From CAWJLS01 sp963843755 (GTDB taxonomy: Bacteria > Acidobacteriota > Thermoanaerobaculia > Multivoradales > DATKCC01): a stretch of DNA of 64,000 nt. Below the pieces are notes generated by a model. The model was not told the origin of the DNA. It searched no databases and saw only the letters and a list, made by a program, of their open reading frames with translations. The translations under genes and the position numbers were made by a program. Positions within the stretch are counted from its first letter, which is position 1; the number at the start of each line of letters is the position of its first letter. Below are positions 55,121 through 64,000 of the stretch, one piece after another. The stretch covers positions 164,590 through 228,589 of the forward strand of contig CAWJLS010000009.1 of NCBI GenBank assembly GCA_963843755.1. Direction: 5' to 3'.

Positions 55121-56566
55121 ATGCTGACGCTCGCCACCAAAGAGATCCGCGACAGCCTGCTGACGCTCCGCTTCCTCGCCGGCACCGCCCTCGCCGTGCT
55201 GCTGGTGGCCGTCTCGGTCTGGGCGCTGGCCGACGACTACGGCCGCCGCGTCGCCGGCCACAGCCGGGCCCTGGCGCTCAACGAGGCCCACATGGCCGAG
55301 TACGGCCACCTCAACCGCACCGGGTCGTCCGAGCTCGTCGGCGTGGCACCCCGGCCGATGAGCACCTGGGTGCGCGGCCTCTCCCAGGGGACCCACCTCG
55401 ACCAGTTCGACAACGACCCGCTGCCGGTCCTCTTCCCGCTGGTCGACGTGGTGGCGATCGTCACCGTCGTCTTCTCGCTCCTGGCCCTGGTCTTCACCTT
55501 CGACCTGGTCTCCGGCGAGCGCCGGGCGGGGACGCTCCGCCTGCTCTCCTCCTACGGCCTCTCGCGCCCGGCGCTCGTCGGCGGCAAGCTGCTCGGCGCC
55601 GCCGGCACGATCGCCGTGCCCTACGCCGCCTCCTGGCTGGTGGCGGCCCTGGTGGCCGCCCTGGCGAGCCCGGTGCCCTGGACCGGGGCCGAGTGGGGCG
55701 CGGCGGGGGCGATCGGCGCCGGCGGCCTGCTCTACGTGCTCGATTTCGCCGCCCTGGGGCTCGCCGTCTCCACCCTCACCTACCGGCCGCGAACCTCGGC
55801 GTTCACGGTGCTCGCCGCCTGGGTCGCCCTGGTGCTGGTGGTCCCCAACCTGGCCCCGTTCGTCGCCTCCGAGCTGCGGCCGCTGCCCAGCCTGACCACG
55901 CTCCAGCGCCAGATCTCCCGCATGCTCGACGCCGAGCGCGACGCGCTCCTGGTGACGCTCCGGGACCAGGCGTACGAGCGCCTGGCCGCCGAGGACCCGG
56001 CGGTCGCCCGCTACCTGGGGCTGGCCCCGTCCGAGCGCGCCGCGGCGGTCGCCGCCGAGGCGACGCCGGACGGACCGCTCGCCCAGGCCGCCCGGAAGCT
56101 CGAGGACGCCTGGCAGGAGGCGATGCGCGAAGGCAACCGGATCCAGCAGGAGAAGGCCGACGCCCTCCAGGCCGACTTCGACCGACGGGCCGACGCCCAG
56201 GTCCACCTGGCCCGGGGGCTCTCCCTCGCCTCGCCGGCCCCGGCCTTCACCTACTTCGCCACCGACCTGGCGGAGACCGGCCTGCGCTACCGGGAGCGGC
56301 TCGAGGCCCAGCACGAGGAGTTCGCCGACGGCTTCAACCGCTGGACCCGAGCGACCGTCGACCGCGTGCGCCGCCAGCACCCGGAGATCCGCGACGTGTG
56401 GAACACGCCGACGGACCTGTCGGACATGCCGCGGTTCGCCTACCGGAGCGAGCCGCTCGCCGACCGCCTGGTCGCCGTCCTGCCCTGGACGCTCGCCCTG
56501 GCGGCCTACGGCCTGCTGTTCATCACCGTCGCCGTCGCCGGCTTCGTCCGGTACGACGTCCGCTGA
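55121..56566 (+). CDS. ABC-2 family permease (second)
   Basis: A 481-residue permease, NosY/DUF3526-like. It starts MLTLATKEIRDSLLTLRFLAG with CGGAG five bases before the ATG. A large extracellular loop lies between the first helix and VFSLLALVFTFDLVSGERRAGTLRLLSSYGLSRPAL, followed by several membrane helices. A second loop (about 260-440) is predicted extracellular and ends in RYDVR like the other permeases. It is 13 bases after the first permease gene. It is probably one of two different half-permeases that assemble with the ATPase in this operon. Confidence 0.8.
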   Translation: MLTLATKEIRDSLLTLRFLAGTALAVLLVAVSVWALADDYGRRVAGHSRALALNEAHMAEYGHLNRTGSSELVGVAPRPMSTWVRGLSQGTHLDQFDNDPLPVLFPLVDVVAIVTVVFSLLALVFTFDLVSGERRAGTLRLLSSYGLSRPALVGGKLLGAAGTIAVPYAASWLVAALVAALASPVPWTGAEWGAAGAIGAGGLLYVLDFAALGLAVSTLTYRPRTSAFTVLAAWVALVLVVPNLAPFVASELRPLPSLTTLQRQISRMLDAERDALLVTLRDQAYERLAAEDPAVARYLGLAPSERAAAVAAEATPDGPLAQAARKLEDAWQEAMREGNRIQQEKADALQADFDRRADAQVHLARGLSLASPAPAFTYFATDLAETGLRYRERLEAQHEEFADGFNRWTRATVDRVRRQHPEIRDVWNTPTDLSDMPRFAYRSEPLADRLVAVLPWTLALAAYGLLFITVAVAGFVRYDVR

Positions 56567-56629
56567 CCGCCGAGACCACTCGATCCCACTCGATCTCACT
56601 CGGCCTCACTGGATTTGGAGACCTCCCCG

Positions 56630-58015
56630 ATGCATCCGACCCTGACCATCGCCCGCAAGGAGATCCAGGAGGGGCTGCTGTCGGCCCGGTTCGTCCTCCT
56701 CCTGGTGCTCGCCCTGGCGCTGATCCCGGCGTCGCTCTACACCAACTACCGCTCCTACGAGACCAGGAAGAGCGACCAGGTGGAGATGCAGCGGCGCAGC
56801 ATGGACCAGCTCCGCGGGCTGTCGGCGACCCAGCTCTTCACCAACCCGGACTTGGCGGTCGACGTCTACCTGCCGCCGGTGCCGTCCTCGGCCTTCGCCA
56901 CCGGTTTCGAGGAGGCCCACCCGCGCCACGTCCTGGTCGGCCGCCACGGGGTCGAGTACGGCGCGCCGCTCGAGGTCAACCCGTCGCTCGGTCTCTTCGG
57001 CGGCCTCGACTACCTGTTCGTGGTCCAGCTCCTGTTCAGCCTGTTCGCGGTGCTGCTGTCGTTCGACGCCGTCACCCGGGAGAAGGAGGCGGGCACGCTG
57101 CGCTCGATCCTGGCCAACCCGGTCAGCCGGGCGAGTCTCGCGGCAGGCAAGTTCCTGGGCGGCTTCACCATGGTCGCCCTGCCGCTGGTGGTGGCGTTCG
57201 TCGCCGGCCTGCTCGCCCTGGCGCTGGCCGGGCTCGACCTCTCGGCCGAGGGCTTCCTCGCCCGGAGCGCCTGGATCCTCGTCTCGTCGCTCCTCTACGT
57301 GGCGGTCTTCTTCCTGCTGGGGCTCCTGGTCTCGACCCTGACGCGCACCACCTACGCCGCCCTGGTGGTCTCGCTCGCCCTCTGGCTGCTGGCGGTCCTG
57401 GTGCTGCCGCGCAGCGCCCTGCTGGTCGCCCGGCTGGCGCGGCCGGTCGAGTCCCGCCAGGCGGTCCTGCTCGAGAAGACCGCGGCGCTCGCCGACATCG
57501 AACGGGCCAAGGGCGAAGCGCTCCAGACGGTCTACGACCAGGATCCGGACACCTGGCAGGACCAGCGCGACGGCATCGTCGGGCCGTTCGACCAGCGGGA
57601 GGACGAGACCGCCCACAAGATCGACGAGCAGCAGCGGGTCCGGGTCGGAGCCCAGCGCGCCCTGGCCCTGGCGGTGGCGCGCCTCTCTCCCACCGGCTCG
57701 CTGGTCAGCTTCGTCACCGAGATGGCCGGCACGGGCCTGTCGGCCGAGCAGCGCTTCCTGTCCGACGCCGAGAGCTACCAGGAGACGCTCCACCGCGAGC
57801 TCTTCTCCAAGGTGTTCATGGACACGCTGCCGGGCGGCACCATCCGCATGGGCGCCGACCCGAGCCTCGACATCCAGTCCATCCCCGAGCTCCGCAACCA
57901 CCCGCCGGGACCGCTCCAGAGCCTGCGCATCGCCGACCTGGCGATGCTCGCCGGCTGGGGGCTGGTGCTGGCCCTGGGCGCGTTCGTCGCCCTCGCCCGC
58001 TACGACGTGCGCTGA
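56630..58015 (+). CDS. ABC-2 family permease (third)
   Basis: A 461-residue paralogue of the two preceding permeases. It begins MHPTLTIARKEIQEGLLSARFVLLLVLAL, with GGAG nine bases ahead, and has DAVTREKEAGTLRSILANPVSRASLAAGKFLGG and four further membrane helices before a loop (about 290-430) and the terminal RYDVR. A TTG 15 bases earlier (56615) could also start it. The triplication of one permease type suggests a heteromeric exporter. The leader 56577-56612 has a degenerate tandem repeat of CACTCGATC. Confidence 0.8.
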   Translation: MHPTLTIARKEIQEGLLSARFVLLLVLALALIPASLYTNYRSYETRKSDQVEMQRRSMDQLRGLSATQLFTNPDLAVDVYLPPVPSSAFATGFEEAHPRHVLVGRHGVEYGAPLEVNPSLGLFGGLDYLFVVQLLFSLFAVLLSFDAVTREKEAGTLRSILANPVSRASLAAGKFLGGFTMVALPLVVAFVAGLLALALAGLDLSAEGFLARSAWILVSSLLYVAVFFLLGLLVSTLTRTTYAALVVSLALWLLAVLVLPRSALLVARLARPVESRQAVLLEKTAALADIERAKGEALQTVYDQDPDTWQDQRDGIVGPFDQREDETAHKIDEQQRVRVGAQRALALAVARLSPTGSLVSFVTEMAGTGLSAEQRFLSDAESYQETLHRELFSKVFMDTLPGGTIRMGADPSLDIQSIPELRNHPPGPLQSLRIADLAMLAGWGLVLALGAFVALARYDVR

Positions 58016-58029
58016 AGGAGAGCCGAAGA

Positions 58030-58752
58030 ATGATCGAAGCCCGCGACCTGACCAAGCGCTACGAGGACGGCGTGCTCGCCCTCGACCACCTCAACCTGAA
58101 GGTCGAGAACGGCGAGATCTTCTGTCTGCTGGGCGCCAACGGCGCCGGCAAGACGACGACGATCAACCTGTTCTTCGATTTCATCCAGCCGACCGGCGGA
58201 CGCGCCGTGATCGACGGCATCGACGTCACCGCGGACCCGATCGAGGCCAAGAAGCGCGCCTCCTACGTGTCGGAGAACGTCATGCTGTACGGCAACTTCA
58301 CCGCCCGCCAGAACCTGGACTTCTTCACCCGGCTGGCCGGCCGCGGCGGCGTGTCCAAGGAGGACTACTCGATGGTGCTCCGCCGGGTCGGGCTCCAGGA
58401 GCGGGCGTTCGACCAACGGGTCAAGAGCTTCTCGAAAGGCATGCGCCAGAAGCTCGGCATCGCCATCGCCATCCTGAAAGGAGCGCCCAACGTGCTGCTG
58501 GACGAGCCGACCTCCGGCCTCGACCCGAAGGCGGCGGCCGACTTCATGGAGCTGCTGCTCGAGCTGCGCGGCGAGGGCAAGGCGATCATCATGTCGACCC
58601 ACGACATCTTCCGCGCCAAGGCCCACGCCGACCGGGTCGGGATCATGAAGGAGGGGCGGCTGGTGATGGTGCGGACCCGCGAAGAGCTGACCGGCGAGGA
58701 CCTGGAGCGGCTCTACCTCGAGTACATGCAGGTCGAGACCGCCGCGGCCTGA
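58030..58752 (+). CDS. ABC exporter ATPase
   Basis: A 240-residue ABC ATPase with Walker A GANGAGKTTT, Q-loop region VSENVMLYGNFTARQ, signature FSKGMRQKLGIA (in place of LSGGQ), Walker B VLLDEPTSGLDP and switch STHD. It is the motor for the neighbouring permeases, and its start follows the third permease by 14 bases. It resembles Nos/gliding-type ABC-2 ATPases. The signature substitution (SKGM) is normal for such exporters. The substrate is unknown. Confidence 0.9.
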   Translation: MIEARDLTKRYEDGVLALDHLNLKVENGEIFCLLGANGAGKTTTINLFFDFIQPTGGRAVIDGIDVTADPIEAKKRASYVSENVMLYGNFTARQNLDFFTRLAGRGGVSKEDYSMVLRRVGLQERAFDQRVKSFSKGMRQKLGIAIAILKGAPNVLLDEPTSGLDPKAAADFMELLLELRGEGKAIIMSTHDIFRAKAHADRVGIMKEGRLVMVRTREELTGEDLERLYLEYMQVETAAA

Positions 58753-58754
58753 CG

Positions 58755-58838
58755 CCCCCGTCCCATCGATCCCATCGATCCCGATCGATCCCGACCCGTC
58801 CAGACCGATCTCGACCGACCCCGACCGATTGCCGCCGA
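58755..58838. repeat. Degenerate short tandem repeat in leader
   Basis: CGATCCCAT, CGATCCCGA and CGACCCCGA-type units (9-10 bases) are repeated before the ribosome-binding site of the membrane-anchored secreted-protein gene. It is slippage-type, with no clear function. Confidence 0.55.
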
Positions 58839-58852
58839 CCAGGAGCCGCCCC

Positions 58853-60505
58853 ATGCCGACCCCTCGCACGCCAGCCCTTCGCCCCCCCGGGCCGATCTCC
58901 CTCGCCGCCGTCGCCCGCGCGCTGCCGGCCCTGATCCTCTCCCTGCTCGCGACGATGCTGGCGGCGACCGGTCTTCTGATCCTGGCTCCACCGTCCCCGG
59001 CCGGCGCCCAGACCCAGGTCCAGAGCCTGTTCAACCCGCGGGACGACCAGTACCGGCTGCTCGGCTTGATCCGCGCCAAGGCCGAGCTCGAGCAGGCCCA
59101 GAGCGAGTTTCAGAGCCTCGAGAAGGAGCACGACAGCGGCATCATCTCGTCCAACGAGGTCGAGAAGGCGCGGGTGCGCATGGAGTCCGCCCGGGTCAAC
59201 TACCTCCAGCAGAGTCTGGCGGTGATCTTCGAGCAGCCCCACGTGCTGATCGAGAAGGCGGTCAAGTACCAGGGGCCGAACGGCGGCAAGTTCGTTCGCC
59301 TGACGCTCAGGAACACGGCCGGCTCGAGCGTCGAGTCCGAACGCCTGGCGGACCTCATCGACGAGGACATCCTGGGCCAGCTCCAGCCGGACCGGCTGCG
59401 CTCGGTCTTCGTCAGCCTGAAGGACCAGCCGGGGATCGGCGGGGCGATCATCTCGAGCCCGTACGAGAAGCGGATCTCAGAGCTGCGCTTCGGCCAGCCG
59501 GCGACGATCTCCTTCCGGCTGCTCCAGGACCGGGATACGGTGACCGTCTCGGTGACCTACGCCAGCCGCCTGGACGAGAAGGTGGTCTATCTCGAGAAGG
59601 ACGCCTCCGCCAACGTGGTGTCGATCCAGTCGACCCAGTTCTCTCAAGAGGCGGACCTGGGGGCGAGCGCGGCCTACGACCTGGGGCTCGAGCAGTTCAC
59701 CGACGCGGCCAACACCTTCCGGCTGGCGGCGGTCGGCCTGCCCCCCGACATCCGCTACGAGTTCCGCGACCCGGAGTCCGGCGCCCGGCTGACCCAGGTG
59801 CGCTTCCCCGTCGGCGTCTCCCAGCGCGACCTGTCGCTGTCGCTCGCATTGCCTCAGCGGGCCGGCGGGTCGCTGCCGGTGGCGGCGCTCGACCGGCCGC
59901 TGCCGTTCTGGGCGCTGGTGCTCAACGACCAGGACGGGGAAAAGCTCGACGCCTGGCTGGCGCAGCACGGCGGCGAGGGTGGCCTCCAGGACGGCAGCAT
60001 CGACCGGGCGGCGATCCAGTCGTTCCTGGAGACGCTCAACGCCGGCCGGGTGCGGCTGGAGCTGATCCCGCGGGGCGTCGGGCGGGTGGAGATGCGGGCG
60101 CCCAACCTCTACCACGAGATCGAGCCGGGCAAGGCCGTCACCATGGAGGTGACGCTCAAGAACACGGGCAGCCGCGGCCTCGAAACGCTGCGGCTGGTGG
60201 CGGAAACCCAGCTCGGCTGGCAGGGGCGGGTGGAGCCGGACCTCATCCCGTCGCTGCCGGTGGACGGCGAGCGGCCGGTCAAGGTGACCTTCACTCCGCC
60301 GGACGACGTCAGCGTCGGCGACTACCAGATGCGGCTGCGGGCGGAGTCGGCGGCGGGCGACCGGCGGGTGGAGAGCCAGGAATCGACCGTGCGGATCCAC
60401 GTGGACGCGCCGATGAACCTGACGCTGACCGGAGGGCTGGCGTTGCTGCTGTTGGTGCTGGTGGCGGGGATTGTGGCGTTCGGGGTGAAAATGACGCGGC
60501 GGTGA
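58853..60505 (+). CDS. Membrane-anchored secreted protein with NEW3/COG1470-like domains
   Basis: A 550-residue protein with an exported N-terminus (signal-type hydrophobic stretch ILSLLATMLAATGLLIL) and a coiled-coil region near 70-115 (KAELEQAQSEFQSLEKE). Repeated beta-sandwich regions follow (SISFRLL-type; RVEMRAPNLYHEIEPGKAVTMEVTLKNTGSRGLETLRLV; PVDGERPVKVTFTPPDDVSVGDYQMRLRA, resembling the NEW3/alpha-galactosidase-associated domain). A C-terminal membrane helix (GLALLLLVLVAGIVAFGVKM) and a basic tail end it. AGGAG lies upstream of ATG 58853. It is the last gene of the ABC operon and probably an accessory subunit on the outer face. Confidence 0.7.
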   Translation: MPTPRTPALRPPGPISLAAVARALPALILSLLATMLAATGLLILAPPSPAGAQTQVQSLFNPRDDQYRLLGLIRAKAELEQAQSEFQSLEKEHDSGIISSNEVEKARVRMESARVNYLQQSLAVIFEQPHVLIEKAVKYQGPNGGKFVRLTLRNTAGSSVESERLADLIDEDILGQLQPDRLRSVFVSLKDQPGIGGAIISSPYEKRISELRFGQPATISFRLLQDRDTVTVSVTYASRLDEKVVYLEKDASANVVSIQSTQFSQEADLGASAAYDLGLEQFTDAANTFRLAAVGLPPDIRYEFRDPESGARLTQVRFPVGVSQRDLSLSLALPQRAGGSLPVAALDRPLPFWALVLNDQDGEKLDAWLAQHGGEGGLQDGSIDRAAIQSFLETLNAGRVRLELIPRGVGRVEMRAPNLYHEIEPGKAVTMEVTLKNTGSRGLETLRLVAETQLGWQGRVEPDLIPSLPVDGERPVKVTFTPPDDVSVGDYQMRLRAESAAGDRRVESQESTVRIHVDAPMNLTLTGGLALLLLVLVAGIVAFGVKMTRR

Positions 60506-61063
60506 CGGAGAGGCGAGGGGCCGGGGAGCCGACGCAAAGCGAGGCGGGGTGGGCTGCGATGAACTGTCTGCCGAGAGCGGGTCGGGTGGCCCGGTCTCCG
60601 GGACGGCGAGCGTAGACGGACGGTTGAACGGGCAGCGCTCGCCTCGGTTCGGAGCGCGCCGGGCCTGGCTGGCTGCTCAGACGGCTCCGCGTGCGCGCTC
60701 CTCAACGCCCTCCGACCCGGGCCACCCGACCCGCTCTACATCCGCTCCGTTCGCCGGCCCTCGCCGGCACGGGGCGCGCGGTTGGGGGACGAAGGGACGG
60801 ACGGTGGCGTCCCTCTTCCTCCGCGAGGGGGAAGAGGGAACGAGGGAGATGGGGGTGATCTGGTCGATTGCGCTCCTCAACGCCCTCCGACCCGGGCCAC
60901 CCGACCCGCTCTACATCCGCTCCGTTCGCCGGCCCTCGCCGGCACGGGGCGCGCGGTTGGGGGACGAAGGGCCGGGCGGTGGCGTCCCTCTTCCTCCGCG
61001 AGGGGGAAGAGGGAACGAGGGAGATGGGGGTGATCTGGTGGACTGCAAAGCTAGAATCGGACC
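60506..61063. other. Repeat-bearing intergenic region
   Basis: About 560 bases before the histidine kinase gene, with the duplicated 175-bp repeat (60695-61039). The open frames over it are shadows of the repeat. I see no gene. Confidence 0.6.
60695..61039. repeat. Tandem 175-bp repeat with hairpins
   Basis: Two direct copies (60695-60869 and 60870-61039) with a period of 175 bases and few differences (for example ACGGAC in one and CCGGGC in the other). Each holds CCTCTTCC, then TCCGCGAGGG, then GGAAGAGG (60812-60837 and 60987-61012). This is an 11-bp stem (one G-U pair as RNA) closed by a GCGA (GNRA-type) tetraloop. It could serve as a terminator for the preceding operon, an RNA element or part of a dispersed repeat family. 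No U-tract follows. Confidence 0.75.
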
Positions 61064-62478
61064 GTGCCACTGCTGACCAGCAGGCGGGCGGGGAAGGCCG
61101 AACGGCATCGCCGGACGGTGCAGGAGTTCGTGCGCTCGCTGTCGGTGATCGTCGACCCGGTGCAGCTCCACGGGGTGATCGCGGGGCAGCTCCGGGAGAT
61201 TTTCGGGCTCGACCGGGTGGCGCTGGCGGTGCGGGACGAGGATGCCGGCGGCTACCGAACGGTGGTGACGCGGGGAAGCGATGCCGGGAGGAGCGAGACG
61301 GCGGAAGCCGCGCTGGCCTGGCCGGAGGACGGGCGGTTGGTGCGGTGGCTGCGGGTGAACGAGGCGCCGCTGGTGTTCGCCGAGAGCCCCGGGGTGGCGG
61401 AGTACGTCGGGGCCGACGAGGTGGCGCGGCTGGTCGGAGCCGGATTTCGGGCGGTGGTGCCGCTGGTGGCGATGAGCCGGTTGACCGGGGTCTTGCTCCT
61501 GGGTGCGGCGAGGGGGACGGGCGACCGGCGCGGAGAGTCCTTCCCCGCTCCGGCGGAGCGCGACCTGCTGGAGCAGCTCGCCGGGCAGGCGGCGCTGGCG
61601 TGTGAGAACGCGGCCCTGCTCGACGCCCAGCGCGCCCGCATGCGCCGCCTCTACCGGGCCGAGCGGCTGGCGGTGGCCGGCGAGCTGGCGGCCGGCGCGG
61701 CCCACGAGATCAGGAACCCCCTGACCGCGATCCGCTCGACCATCCAGTACCTCCACGAGACCCTGCCGGCGGACCATCCGGGGCGGGACGACGCCGCCGG
61801 CCTGCTGGAGGAGGTCGACCGGATCAACGAGATCGTCGAGGGCCTGCTCTCTTTCGCCCGGCCGCGGGAAGCGGTGTTCGTGCCGCTCGACGCGGCGGAG
61901 GTCTTGCGCCAGTCGCTCGGCCTCGTGGCGAGCCGAGCCCGCAAGCAGGGGCTGGCGGTCGAGACGGAGATCGACGAGGCCGTCCCCCTGGTCGGCGACG
62001 AGAGCCTGCTCAAGCAGCTCTTCCTCAACCTGCTGCTCAACGCGATCCAGGCCATGCCCGACGGCGGGACGCTGACGGTCCGCTCCCGCGCCCTGCCCTG
62101 GGCCGGAGGCAGGGCCCGCGGCGCGGCGCCCGAGAGCGGCGGCGCGCTGATCGAGATCGCCGACACCGGGCCGGGCATCCCGGAGGACGTGCTGGACAAG
62201 GTGTTCGACCCCTTCTTCACCACCAAGGCGAGCGGCACCGGCCTCGGGCTCTCCATCTGCTACGGCATCGCCGAGCGCCACCGCGGGGAGATCGAGATCC
62301 TCAGCCCGGCGCGGGCGGGGGCCAGCGCCGAGCGGCCGGCTCCGGAGCGGGCCCGGGAGACCGTCCAGGAGCTCACCGGGAAGCCGGTGCGGCAGGAGGC
62401 CCGGCGGGCGGTCCAGGCGCCCCGCGCCCCCGCGGGCCGCGGCACGATCGTCCGCGTGCGCCTCCGCGGAGGAGCCCG

Positions 62479-62482
<4 letters not shown>
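61064..62482 (+). CDS. GAF-domain sensor histidine kinase (AtoS/NtrB-like)
   Basis: A 472-residue soluble kinase starting at GTG 61064. A GAF domain (about 15-185, with IFGLDRVALAVRDED and VVPLVAMSRLTGVLLLG) is followed by HisKA, where His214 in AAGAAHEIRNPLTAIRST is the phosphorylation site. HATPase_c follows, with LLLNAIQAMPDGG, IADTGPGIPE and TGLGLSICYGI. A short insert (residues 430-450) breaks the usual C-terminal end. It overlaps the response regulator gene by ATGA, so it is the cognate pair. The input is unknown. Confidence 0.85.
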
Positions 62483-63972
<1,490 letters not shown>

Positions 63973-64000
63973 GGTGCTCGGATCCTCTCCGTGAGCCGTG

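Noticed and set aside
60549..61605. Open frames across the 175-bp repeat
   Set aside because: They exist only because of the repeat and contain no domain.

Overview
The window is about 70% GC, densely coded and uses strongly GC-biased third codon positions throughout. The best guess for the source is a soil- or sediment-type Acidobacteriota (possibly Thermoanaerobaculia-like), either an isolate or a metagenome-assembled genome. The main pointers are a full-length 'orphan' MacB/FtsX-type permease of the kind called ADOP in Acidobacteria, a very large secreted BNR/Asp-box propeller protein, several lipoproteins and arylsulfotransferase-like proteins, and NtrC/ECF regulation. No rRNA, tRNA, CRISPR array, insertion sequence or origin is visible, so the placement rests on gene content only.

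Layout. 0.3-8.1 kb holds housekeeping or secreted functions: a phytase-like esterase lipoprotein, the orphan permease, and the giant propeller protein on the other strand, with a good terminator between the last two. 8.3-14.0 kb is a toxin-antitoxin and small-gene zone: an AbrB-type antitoxin with a PIN toxin, a large SEC-C protein, a secreted cysteine-rich protein of lower GC, a second solitary PIN protein, and a HicB-like protein in one operon with a DUF5131 (Gp37/Gp68-type, radical-SAM-like) protein. 14.1-35.5 kb is a defence island built almost entirely from nucleic-acid motors and nucleases. It contains a DUF4011-SF1 helicase-Vsr nuclease-DUF3320 giant, a gamma-glutamylcyclotransferase, HicBA, and a PD-(D/E)xK nuclease with a Ski2-like helicase (Hachiman-like). 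It also contains a HigA orphan, an unknown protein, a SWIM-SNF2 helicase, a TrlF-type PHP-ATPase with an AlbA_2/Schlafen-type protein, and a TOTE-type primase-helicase.

35.7-42.8 kb returns to secreted proteins (an arylsulfotransferase-like lipoprotein, a CxxCH lipoprotein) and ends with an alpha/beta hydrolase and a Cas4-like nuclease fused to an XPD/DinG-type iron-sulfur helicase. 43.0-48.3 kb is regulatory: an ECF sigma factor, its probable anti-sigma factor, a CpxP/Spy-like sensor protein, and a membrane receptor with degenerate cyclase and kinase domains. 48.4-51.2 kb encodes LuxE- and LuxC-like proteins (fatty acid to aldehyde) with no luciferase. 51.2-53.2 kb is a thioredoxin-like/MauE-like membrane redox pair. 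53.6-60.5 kb is an ABC-2 exporter operon: three permeases (the first frameshifted), an ATPase and a membrane-anchored secreted protein. After a duplicated 175-bp repeat, the window ends with a GAF histidine kinase and a sigma-54-dependent NtrC-type regulator.

Two genes, the TrlF-type ATPase and the first ABC permease, are each broken by a single-base frameshift in a C run. These could be real lesions or assembly errors. The regions most worth following up are the island's TrlF/AlbA_2/TOTE cluster, the Hachiman-like pair, the HicB-DUF5131 operon and the pseudokinase receptor.
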